From Sciurus carolinensis (Eukaryota > Chordata > Mammalia > Rodentia > Sciuridae): a DNA stretch of 64,000 nt. Location of the stretch: the NCBI RefSeq assembly GCF_902686445.1, contig NC_062222.1, forward strand, positions 136,655,035 to 136,719,034, written 5' to 3'. Each line of letters opens with the position of its first letter. Positions within the stretch are counted from its first letter, which is position 1. The position numbers and the translations under genes were made by a program. Positions 25,101 to 37,100 of this stretch are shown one piece after another. The notes under the pieces are model-generated. The model was given only the letters and a program-made list of their open reading frames with translations, was not told where the DNA came from and ran no database searches.

Positions 25101-28100
25101 TTCTCATCAGATATTTAGCCTGCTCTTGGTTTTTTGGTTGTGCTGTCTAAAATATTTCACGTGCGGTTTTATCCATAGTTCACATTATTTCCGGATATAT
25201 TCCTAGAAGTAGGATAGCAGTTCTGACACTGTAAGAATACTCTTTTTGCTTATGATTTATATTTTTTTGTTTTTTAAGAAAACATAAGATTTTTTAAATT
25301 CTGCTTTTAGTACATATAAAATATTCCTCATACCTTTTAGCATCTTGAAATAAAATAATTTTAAAATATGATCCTTCCTTATTTAAATTAATATTATGAA
25401 TTCTTATTTTACTACTCACTCTAGGGTGTTATCTCTGAGATAAGAACTTCTTAAAAGGTGGTTTTGATTTGACCCTGCTGTTTGAGATAAGGTGGTTTCA
25501 ATACTTTTAAGATGCAAGATAAAATTGAGGGATTCCCACCTTCCAACTTCCTCCTGGACCAGGGAGTCCAGGGTGGTCTTCAGGAGAGCCAGCTTTACTT
25601 CTGCCACATAGTGCACAGGCCTTGGGACACCTGCTGCTCATTGTTTACCCCTGCTGAGTTGTCCCTGGAGGCCAGTCCCTCCAGCTCTGTGCTCAGGGCG
25701 CCTGTGTGTACCTTGGGCATTGCAGCCCTGGCATCCTCATTGCACCTGCTTGGCTGTGCCCCTCGTGGGCAAGGATGGTGCATTGTCTGCTTTATGCTCC
25801 TTGGTGCTTAGCAGAGTGTTTGCCTGCCTGTGGAAGTTACTGATTTTCTCCTGAGCTGAATCTAGTGCCTATTTTTTAAGAACCTCCCCTCCATCAGATC
25901 CCTTTTTCTCTTTCCAACTATTTTTCTCCCCTTTATCCCTTTTGATTTTTAAACTTTTGAATTGTCTAAACCTGCTGCTTTATACACAAATGGATAGAAC
26001 TTTGGAAGTATTATTTACATGGTTAGTTGGGTACCATTTTATCACACAAGTAGGAACATAATTGATCTAGATTAAGAAAAAAATTGAATGTCCATAAAGT
26101 GTGCAGGGGTTCCACACTACAAGCAAGGGCAGGAGTAGGGTTGGGGAGGGACCTGAACTGGAAGCTCTGCTTGACAGGTAGTCACTTTCTCTAAGAGCTG
26201 TGGTCTTATTTGCCATTCTCCTTGGACCAAAGTTGCTGAGAAATGACTGTAGGTACGCTGAGTGAAGAAGGGCAGCTGAAATCCACTGCAGGAGGAGGAG
26301 GAGGAATAGAAGACCATTGCATCATGACCTTACTCCTGCATAGACCCTGCTCTCTCCCTGCTCCCAGTCATTCCCTATTTCTGAATTCTGCTGGCCATTC
26401 TAGCCCCAGCCCAGTGTGACTTCCAAAATTTAGAATCTAACACCATTCAGCCAGAGAGAGCCTCTGATTGACTGTGCTTGGGCCAGGTATCCATCCCTAA
26501 CTTTGTGAACTGTGGCAAGGGGCAGGGCTGCCTGGAATGCCACCCACTTCATCAGGGTCTGTGGGTGATGGGTCATCTGCAAAGAGGTATGCATTCAGGC
26601 AGTTACCCATGATGTGTTTTCCTTATGACACCCAGGGAGTAGATTGGTAAGCCAGCTGGCACTTGTGAAGGGATTCAGAACGCAGATGATCTTTACAAGT
26701 GAGGTTAGTTCAGGTAAATGCTTTGAGCGGAGTCCAAAGAAGCTGCTGAGTCATGTTTGGGAGCTTTAATCTGGGAAAAGATCTCATTTCTCCTTTGGAC
26801 CAGTGTTACTGAGAAATGACTCTGGTTGAGCTGCGTGAACAACCAGGGCAGCTGAAATCTTCTGCAAGAAGAGGAAGAATAGAAGAAAGTTGTACCACAA
26901 CCCTTCTACATCTTGTTCAGTATATGCCTAATCCATGCTGGCTGAGCAGAACTTGGCAGGTGAACACAGTGCAGGCGAAGGACAGTGTCCTGCGAGGGTC
27001 CTTGCTGCCTTAGGTCACTGCTCTAGAGAAGTGCTTTCCTTTGCCTGGTTGTCATAAGTGGGATTTTTATTTCAACCTCAATAAAACATACTTGCCCTAT
27101 ATTGGTCTTTCCTTCTCATTCTTTTTTATAAAAGAATTAGTCTATTGCTTTTTCTAATAATTCCTTTTAGTCTTATCAAATTAATTTGAAGTTGGCAGGG
27201 GAAATGAATGTGCTGGGCATGTGCCATGCGCTCAATTACACCTTATGGGAAGAGTGAAGAGAGGCCCCAAGGATGGGACCCTGCCCCAGAGCCACATGCT
27301 CCCTCTTGTGCATCAACCTGTAAACCTGGAAACTGCTCTTAGGGCTTTTGGAGAGCCAGTAAAAAGAATGTGAAGGGGCTAGGAACATAGCTCAGTTGGT
27401 AGAGTGCTTGCCTAGCATGCACAAGACCCTAGGTTCAATCTTCAGCACCACCAAAAAAGAAAAGAACTCTTTATTTAGTAGCAATAGAAAGAACCAGTGT
27501 GGCACCTTTGTAGGCTGTCTGTGTGTCTCCTAGCTGTCTTTTCAGAATCTCTAGGCTTTGGTGCAATGAAAGGAGAAAGGAGGACCTACAAAGGAAATCA
27601 CAGTGCAGACGTTTATTGTACTGCCACCAGTGTTTGCATGTTGCCTTGGCTCATTCACACACCGAACACGGCAGTGTCCATGGTGTTGTGCCCTGCTTTC
27701 CCATCCAGGCCAGGTGCCCTCTCTGAGCTCTTCCTAGTTCACTCTTCAGACAGTCCCTGCCAGCTGACCACAGTCGAAACCCACTAGCAGTCCAAGTTTG
27801 TCATCTCGTTGATTAAAATGCTCATGACATACTCAGGAAGTTGAGGCAGGAGGACCATGAGTTCGAGGTCAGCCTAGGCAACTTAGCAAGGCTCTATCTC
27901 ACTGTGTTTGCATGTGGTTAACCGCTGCACTTGCATACTTGCTACAGACTGTGTCGTGGTTTAAGGGAAATGTCTGACTTCACTCACCCCTGTGTGTGTG
28001 ATTCCGCCTCTGCCTCCCTTTGTCTTGAAGCAAGTCATACCCCACTTCATAGTGCACTTCCTAACCTGCTTGGCTCAGTATTTTATATCTGAGAGGCATC

Positions 28101-31100
28101 ACTGGAACTGCATGGCAACTCAGGTGTGTCGAATGCATTTTATAACTGGGCTGAGTGGCATACCTGTAATCACAGCGGCAGGAGAATTGAGAGTTCAAAG
28201 CCAGCGTCAGCAAAAGTGAGGCACTAAGCAACTCCATGAGACCCTGTCTCTAAATAAAATACAAAATAGGGCTGGGAATGTGACTCAGTGGTTGAGTGCC
28301 CCTGAGTTCAATCCCTGGTACAAAACAAAACAAAACAAACAAACAAAAATGGATTTTATAGTTGGAGGAGAGTTTGGCAGCACCTGTGGGGCTCTTCAAG
28401 CTCTTGGTAAATATTCACTTCTCTGGGGTCATGACCTTTGATGGACCTTTGGTCCTTAGGTCCCAGCTAAAGCTGCCCTTGCCTATTGCCCTCTCATTTA
28501 TACCTGCAGATTACGTGCAGGTCTCTGGGTGTTCGCTCTCTGTAACACACTTTGCATTTGCTTTGTGGTTAATGCTAGGGTCTGTTAAAAGAGGACTGGT
28601 GCTGTGACTCGGTAATAGACAACTCCAGCCCTCTGCCAGGTCATAGGTTTGTTAAGTGAGGTTGTGCCAACTGTCTGGTGTCTCTCTTATCAGTGGGTGT
28701 GGCTCATGCCTGAAATTGGGAACATTGCAGGCCTCCCTTCCTTTCCCCCTTTAAAAAACTATGAAACAGAATTTTCAAGTATGCCCCAGCTATTGTTTTT
28801 TGAATTCTCAAGTTTACTTGGTTCTCTTTTCCCTGTTCCCAAAGTTAGGGCTTTTTTATATTGTTTGTTTGCTTTTGTTGTTAATGATTAATTTTATTTC
28901 TGTTCTGTTTTTATCAGGCCACTTAAGGCTTAGTCGCAGCTGGCCCATCATCTCCTCTTGGGGAGGTTAGAAGAGTAGAGACACCATGAGGCCCTGTCTG
29001 GGAGGTAGATAGCATTGAATGCGCTGTCACTGAGTTCATTAGGTTAGTCCTGAGCGCGGCGGAGCCACTGCTGAGGCTGCAGACCAGGTCTCTGGTGACT
29101 GGCTGAGCCTCGGGGGCACCTACGCCCTGGGCGCAGGGCTCTGTCTTCACTTGCTCAGCTTCCCGCATCTGGCTGAGCTCACCGTGAGCTGCTTTTTGCC
29201 ACCAGGCGCGCAGAGCTCGCCTTTGTTTGCACATGTTGTCTGTGTGCGCGCAGGGCTGTGTTATGGGAGAAGCACGAGGAGTGACTCCTGGCCGCTCATT
29301 TTCATGGCGAATCTTGACCATGTATAGTGTTGGCGTGAGGATTTTTGATCTAATTCTTTTTATGAGATAAGAACACCAAAACAATGATAGGAGGCATTTA
29401 TTGAGCACTTGAGCTGTGGGGGCACCCTGTGTGCACCTGTCCTGTACCCTGGGAGAGGTGCTGCCTTTTCCCTCTTCAGGCCAGGCCCCTGAGGAGCAGC
29501 CAGTGGTTATACACGTTCCTGCTGTGTAGCTCTAGCCAGCCCTGCCCAGGAAAGCCTGGCCTTAGCTCTCTGGCACGTAGATGGAGCTAAAGGCCCTGCG
29601 AAGCATTGGAGGGTTTGGAGAAGAGGGTAGGGTGGTGCAGCCTGGTGCAAATGTGCATCTCTGCTGCATGGAGACTGGACAGGGTGGGTGAGGCTGGGTG
29701 CAGGGGGTGGGGGCGGACACAGGAAGACTGGGGGAACCAGTTCAGAGACCCAGAGGGAGAGGAAGGTGGAAACTGGTTGGTCTCTAAATACATTTTGAAG
29801 CAGAGCTGACAGAATTGTGTATGAGATAGAGAAAAAGGAGTGGTGGAATGTGGTCAGGTCTGAGCAGGTGCAAGGTTGGAGCTTCCATTTAGTAGGGAGC
29901 AGGATCCTCAGCAAGGAGCATGTTTGTGGGAGGGTGAGCACAAATACGATTTAAGTATGAGGTGCCTCCATGAGGCAGCTAGGTGGACGTAACAGTACTG
30001 AAGAGTGACCTGGGGCTTCACACATGCTCGGCATCACTGAGCTATGACCCCAGCCCTTTTTGTTTTTAGACAGGGTCTTAACTTGCCAAGCTGGCTTCAG
30101 ACTCCCTCACCTACCCTGCCCCCCCACCTCCTGCCTCAGCCTCCTTCCTGAGTAGCTGGGAGTACAGGTGGGATTTTGAAGAGACAGTGCCTGTGGGTGT
30201 CCAGGGTTGGCCGAGAGCCTTCATCATCTCTTGTTCATCTAACCCAGAGCTTCTGCTTTCCCTTTGGAAAAGGTGGAAAATTGGAATTTCTCCAGGAAAT
30301 TTCCTGATCTTTCAAATGTTAGAAAGTGAGGATGTGAAATGAAACAGGTGGGGGCAGCGTCTGCAGAAGCGAGAGTGGGGAGCGGAGGCCTTGGACATAG
30401 GCCTGGCGGGCGGGTGGGAGGCCGGTGCGCTCCCCGTGCCCAGCTGGCCCTCCAGCCCTCAGGGTCGCCACCACCTGACTTGGCATTTGTCTCTCCTGCT
30501 TACATTTTTATTTCTACTAAATATCGCCTTAAGTTGTGTGCAAATATGTAGCACTGTTTCACATGTTGATATTTTTATTTCAGTGGTGCCACACTGTATA
30601 TATTTTTTGCAACTTTCTTCTTTTAGTTAACATTTTAAAAACTTATCTGTTAGTATTCACTCTTGTGATTTATTTTCATTCCTAGTTGTGCATTGTGAAG
30701 CTGTGCAGTGTCCGTCTGTTTCTTAGTAAAGCGTCATCCAGTTTCCCGCTGTTGACCGGCCAAGTGTGCAGCAGAGGAACCCAGTGCCCCCCACCACAGG
30801 GCTCCCACAGTACTCTTTCTAGCCTGTCAGATTGCTGGATTGAAGTTAATCGGTTTTGTACATTTTTATTTTTTAGCTACTGGAGACTGAACCCAGGGCC
30901 TTGCACCTGCTAGGCGAATGCTGAACTGCTGAGCCACACCCCCAGCCTTTTTTATTTTATTTTGAGACAGTCTCACTACGTTTTCTAGACTGGTCTCCAA
31001 GATATAATCCTCCTGCCTCAACCTCCTGAATAGGAGGCACACAGGAGTGTGCCTCGACACCTAGCTTCTAGAAACATTTTAAAGCCTTATAGCCTGCAGT

Positions 31101-34100
31101 ATTTGATGCAACTAGGGACCTCACCAGAAGAACAGACACGACCTTTTCTTGGTGTCTTCTTTTCTCATATGCCCATTAGGGATCTCCTTCAGAGCCATAC
31201 GTCTGGATTAAAAATAACTGTTCTAAGTTGTGGTTTGAAGAACTTGACCTTTCTTGTTAAGTGAACAAGGAATATCCAAACCCTCAACCCAGAGCCAAGC
31301 CTTTGGGTTTGAGTCTTGTTCAGGGACTTTAATTCTTACTGGAGGAACAGAGCTATCTGAAGGGAAGAGAGGCTGCTATATCCATGTTTAAGTAAGAAGT
31401 GGAGCAATTTCCTGCGTATGTTAAAAAATAGGGTTTGCTTATGTCAACAGGATGCTACAGTGAAATGGGAACCTTGAAGAACTTAATTCAAATTGAAGTG
31501 TTTTCTTCTCTTTGTGGATGATGAAATAGAGGCTCAGAGAAGTTAAGTAACTTGTCCAGCCTCACACAGCACAGGATATCTAATGAGTCCAGATCATCAG
31601 GCAAAGATGCTCTTTGTGTAGATTACCCAGCTAAGACTGATTCAAAATAGTTACCTTTTTCTAAACCTTGATCATGTTAATTTTATCATACTAATAACAC
31701 ACTGACACTTTCTACTTCTTGTCATAACTTCCAACATTCTTTCCTTTGTCATTCCAGAAGTATCTATGTCCTGCACCCCTTCCTGGCATGCACTGTTCCT
31801 CTCTCAGAAGCTTTTTAAAGAGCAAATGGGTGTCAGAGCTGGAGACAGGCCAGGGTTTAGAGGCCTCCTGTGTTCAAGGATGGGAATCACAGCCTGTACA
31901 CGGGGCTTAGCAGAAATAGCTTTTGGGTTTGGGGAGTTTTGATCTTGGTATTCCTCTCCTGGCCTCTGAAGGCACTAGTTCAGGACCCCTAGTCTTGTTC
32001 TCAGTCCTCTCTTGGTGCTCTTGTTTACTGGCTTAACAGTAACATTTAGTTCTAAAAGTTTTAACAAGCTCAAAATGTATAAAACATTCTACTGTCATGT
32101 ACCACTAATTAGAACAAATAAAATCTAAAAATTAAAAAAGCTAATCATTATAGTGTGGAGTCCACCATTTGCTCTCCAGTGTGTTGCCGTCAGTGATCAT
32201 TCCTTCAGCATGAGTGGGCTTCCACTTCTTCCAGCTCTGCCTCAGAAATTAGTCTAAGTTCTGAAACACTGTCACATTGTGCCATGGGGAAGCCTTGTTT
32301 GGAAGCCTATGCCTTGGTGTGGCTGCCTGACAGAGTACTCAGACGTGGGGGCTTTAAGCACCCGTTGCCTTTGCTCTTGATTTTATGGGTTAGCTTGTAC
32401 TCAGCTGGAAAGTTCTTCTGTTGGTCCTGATGTCCATGCAGCTGCGGTGAGATGGTGGGATGGTCCTCCCTATGGAACTGGTGTTGCAGCATCAGGGCTT
32501 GGAGCCGTGACCCCGCTCTCATGGCAGATGGAGCCCTGGACCCAGCGTTCCAAGCAGGTGTGTGTCTGGCTTGCTAACAGTTGCTTGTGAAGCCCCATCA
32601 TGGCGTAAGAGGACCTCGCCAGGGCTGAGTGCTGGCAGTCATGGTTCACCAGAACACCATAAATAGCCGACTTTTTCCTGGCAGTTACTCTCTAGAGAGA
32701 TCGAAGGGATAGGTTCTGGACTTTGAGAAGCAGACACCCTTGAGAGAAAACACGAGACATGCCACAGTGAAAATGAGGTCAGTGGACTGATTTTGATCGC
32801 CTATCCCTTTCTGTTCCCTGGTTGCTAGCTATTGACAGGTGATATATGTCCAGGGATAGGAGAGTGGGGTCGCTGTCTGACAAAGAGGTTGCTTTCAAGA
32901 AGAAACAGTCAAGAGACAAGATGATCATAACAGACATGAAAAACGCAGTTGAAGTTTTGGAATGTATATCTGAAGTAGAACTAAAATAGTAAAGAAATGG
33001 TGAACAGGGGAGAAAAAGAAACAGGGGACCATTACCAAAAGCCAGTGGTCATTTCAGATGGGAAAACTGAGGCTGCAGTAGGTCCCTGGTTTACATATGA
33101 TCAGTGTGGTTCACCCTGGCTTCAGACCTGTATCTCTGTGATTCTACTTTCCAGCAGAAAGAGAACCAGTAGTTACGTGCCAGAGTGTTGTACTGGATAG
33201 TGGTCACAGGGGAGGGTGGGGGCACTGTCCAGCACATAGGGAATATTCAGTCCAAATGAACACTCTGTGCAAGATAAACTGTGGGCAGGTTCCCGCAGCA
33301 GCAGAAGCCTTTGGGTATGCAGAGGACAGATAATGAGCAGAGCAGGCCATTGCCATAATAATTATGGTCATGAATTTTAAGGATGAGAAGTGTGCAGCAG
33401 ATGGAGAACCACTGAGATGTTGCAGGACAGGAAACCACAGGAAGAGTCAGGAACAATAAGAATCTCCAGAAGTAACAGGACATGAGCCACCTTTGGCCCA
33501 GGCTTAGTCTCCATCATGTCAGTGTCCTTCACCTCGCCTGCAACTGCAGAGCAGAGTGGGCACTATCAAGGACCCAGTATTGGTCAGGGAAAAGCAGCAG
33601 GCCGAGGAGCCCAGGCGGGATGCAGAGGAATGTGCTGAGCTGCATCTGGTTACTGTTCCTGCTCTGCACACCCCAAACTCAAAGCAGGAGAAACTGAAGG
33701 CATTTTTGAAGGAATGAATCCAAAATTGAAATTCTGGAAAGTGGAAGACATACAAAATCTAGAAGTGAGCAAGGGGATGGGGCTGATGCCTACCCAGGTG
33801 AGTCTGGAGACGGGGGTGCATGTAGGCTCTTCGTCTCCTCTGAGCCTGGCAAGGCAGGCATTCAGACCCGGGTCTGCGGAGCCCAGGCCCAAACGCAGTC
33901 CACTTGGCCCTGCTCCCAGAGAAGGAAGTGAGCAGCCTGTGAACTCGGAAGGGCAGGCTCCTGTCTTCCACGCAGCCGACCTGGCTGTGGGACCGGGAGC
34001 ACGCGTGCAGCAGGTGGGCAGGCCTGGTGGGCGGGCCTGGTGGGCGGGCCTGGTGGGCGGGCCTGGTGGGCGGGCCTGGCCGCCCTGCTCTTGCAGGCGC

Positions 34101-37100
34101 TCCTGAAGCAGCTCTGGGAGCTTGCTGGGCCCGAGCAGAGCTTGCCACTTCGCAGGCTTCGAGTTCTGTGACTTGATTTAGTGTGCTGATCCGTGTTGCT
34201 GGGTCCGCGCCCGTGGCAGGCCTCCTCCCTGTCCACCGCGGAGGGGAAAGCAAGGAGTGAGCTTAGCAGCAAGGCCATTAGGGTCCCCACAGCCCGCGCC
34301 CCTCAGAGTTGCTACTTGTGACCGCACACTTGAATCTTCCTGTTTCTTAGGATGCTGCAGGCTCTCAGAGGGTTCCTGAATGCCCCTGTGGATGCAGCAT
34401 ACTACTACATATGAATATTAAACTTCTTCAGTATCTATGGCATAATTAGGAAAGCAAGTGAAATTTCACAATAACAGGTCTGAATTAACACTTTACCTTC
34501 CAGGATATAACAGAGGATGGTGCTAGTTTCTGATTTCCTTTTTTTTTTTTTTTTGCAAGGGAGGGGTGCCACTGAGCCACATCCCCAACCCTATTTTGTT
34601 TGTATTTTATTTAGAGACAGGATCTCACTGAATTGCTTAATGCCTCACCATTGCTGAAAGCTGACTTTGAACTTGCGATCCTCCTGCCTCAGCCTCCTGA
34701 GCTGCTAGGATTACAAGCGTGTGCCTCTGCACCTGGCCCTGGTTCCTTTTTTCTTTTCTTCTCCTTTTTTAAAAAAATATATACATATTTTTAGTTGTCA
34801 ATGGATCTTTATTTTATTTATGTATATGCGGTGCTGAGAATCAAACCTAGTGCCTCACACATGCCAGGCAAGTGCTCTTACCACCGAGCCACAACCCCAG
34901 CCCCCTGGATTTCTTTTTCTTTCTCACTTTACTATCATGATAACTTAGTGGCCTAATGACTGTTTATAAAAATGTAAATAGGATACTGCAGGTAGTTATG
35001 GAAAGAAAAGCAAAACCTGGTTGGTAAAACTTACTTCTGCACTCAGGGTATAGAGTAAATTGTTTGTCTCTTGCTGTTTGTTTATGAAAGCATCATAGAT
35101 ATTTACTTATTTAAAACAAATATATACACACATATCAGTCTGTGGGTGTGTGTGTGTGTGTGTGTGTATGTGTATACACCTTCGTTATATACAAATATAC
35201 ATGGTATATGTAGTTGGTGTCTGAGACACAGCATAACAAACCTCCCAGAGCCCCTGGGTTGTGGTCATTTTGTGCTAGCGTGTTTCATGGCAGCCCATTT
35301 TAGTATTGAAAGAAGTTTAGCACAGTCCCTGGAGGCTCAGTGTTCTGCACTGGAGACAGCCAGGGTTTACAGCACAGTGACATGGGCTTGCAGCTCCAAG
35401 TGGTGTGCGGCGGGTCAGCTGACCCGGTGTCAGTTGCATGATCCAGGAGAGGGAATATAACTGCCGTCCTCGTCACACCTGAACGTCATGGTAAGCAGAC
35501 CCTCTCTGATGGAATTGCGGACCTGACCTGTGCTTGTGACTAACATCTGGCCTGGGTTTTAGGAGTGTTTTTTAAGGAACGGCAGCTCTTGTCTGGCCTG
35601 TCGTTGCTGTCTCTGGGTCAGATCTTGGCATGACATGGCTAGAGTGTAGCTGTATGTTTGCAGTTGGCCTTTTCAATGAAAACTGTTTCTTGCTGCTCAA
35701 ACTATGTAACTGGGAGGTTTCTCCTTTAGGGTATCTGTAATACTTGTGCTGAGTCATTGTGGGTTGCGGGAATGGGGCAAAGTTCTATTTTTAGCTTCTC
35801 TAGGCCCAGTGAAGGCCGAGGCTGGGTCATGTGCATCTGTTTGATTGTGCCCACCGAAAGAGACTCCATCCGACTTAAATAGGACTGTGGCCACTGAACA
35901 AATCAAAAGTTCCTAAGAAATACGTTCACCTTTTTGTCTGTTGTAAAAGATTTTTCTTTCTTGTGAGAAATCAAGAAATCACAGTGAAAGATGTGCCTGT
36001 GCCTGTGTGTCCAGCATGCACTTTTCTGTGAAATTTGACTCCTCCTGTCCTCTTACTTCCAGGTTCCTCCTTGCACTCTTAAATCCTGCTTGTGCCTTGT
36101 CCCCCCCCCTGCAGACAGGACAAGGGTCCTCATGCTCGCTCACAGCATCCACTGGTCTATGTTGCTCTTTTTGTGGCAGTCACGAAGAATTAACATTTAA
36201 AAACAAAAACCAAACAAAACGGCTCATTTTTTTGGACTGGGAGCTCATGGAGGACCATGATGGGGTTTTTGTTATTTTCTTTGCATTGAGTTTGCACAAG
36301 GCTGTGCTCACATAAATTCAATTCTATTCCTTCCTTCTCTTTTCTTTTCTTTTCAGAACTGGGATTGAACCCAGGGGTGCTCTGCTACTAAGCTATATCC
36401 TCAGCCTCCCCACCCCCTTTTTTAAAATTTTGAGACAGGGTCTCACTAATTTGCTGAGACTGGCTTTGAACTTCTTATCTTCCTGCCTCAGCCTCCCAAG
36501 TTGCTGGAATTACAGGCATGAGCCACCACACCCAGTTTCATGTATGTTCTTAATCTGATTCAGTTAGATTCTTTTTGTTGGTAACTGACTTTGGGCACTT
36601 AGGCCCTTGATCTGTCTTACTGAGCAAAGCCATTCTGGGAAATACATTAATGTCTCCACATTTTGTTAGTAATTTCCACTTGATGTCTTTTAGTTGTAAA
36701 AATACCAGTTTGAATCTGCAGATGTGTAATTTTTAAACTCTGGTATTCATTGAAGTATTGATGATGCATTTCTTTTGGAACGTGGGAGATTTGCACATCT
36801 CTGTACTAAACAGAAGTGTACAGATGCGTGCTTTGCAGCACCCAGAGGTAACCCAGTGGTCCTTCTGTCATCTCACAGAGCTCTGGAATCGAGACCTTGG
36901 TGGAAGAACTCTGCTGCAGACTGAAAGACCTGCAGAGTGAGCAAGGTGAGCATGTAGTACACGAACAGAGGCCACTCTCTGGGATGGTAGCCCCAGAATC
37001 TGGAGTGAGGAAAATCGTAGAATCAAAAAAAAGGCAGAAACAAACCTTTGTGTTTATCATGTACCCCCAAGCCAGCATATTGCCCTATTGTCAGCCCTGT

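Larger units (their letters stand above)
24783..36878 (+). other. KIAA0232: KIAA0232 intron after coding exon 2 (12.1 kb)
   Basis: Donor gtgagc, acceptor tctcacag (36878). It contains the diverged direct repeat at 26.2/26.8 kb, SINEs at 27.4, 27.8, 28.1, 30.0, 30.9, 34.5, 34.8 and 36.3 kb, a MIR at 31.5 kb, an L1 end at 32.07 kb, the 13-bp minisatellite at 34.0 kb and a GT repeat at 35.1 kb. The remaining sequence (24.8-26.2, 28.4-30.0, 32.1-34.0, 35.2-36.3 kb) shows no exon I can support. Open frames on both strands around 33.7-34.3 kb result from the GC-rich tandem repeat. Confidence 0.85.

Noticed and set aside
28923..29408. 161-codon minus-strand open frame in the CpG-rich patch
   Set aside because: No recognised product. 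Kept only as a composition anomaly in the findings.
34014..34079. CRISPR-like array
   Set aside because: Contiguous 13-bp tandem units without spacers, in a mammalian genome. It is a minisatellite.
33759..34290. Overlapping long open frames on the minus strand (and 33714-34106 on plus) around the minisatellite
   Set aside because: They are stop-free because of the GC-rich 13-bp tandem repeat. The proteins are repetitive Pro/Ala/Arg with no family resemblance and no splice support.
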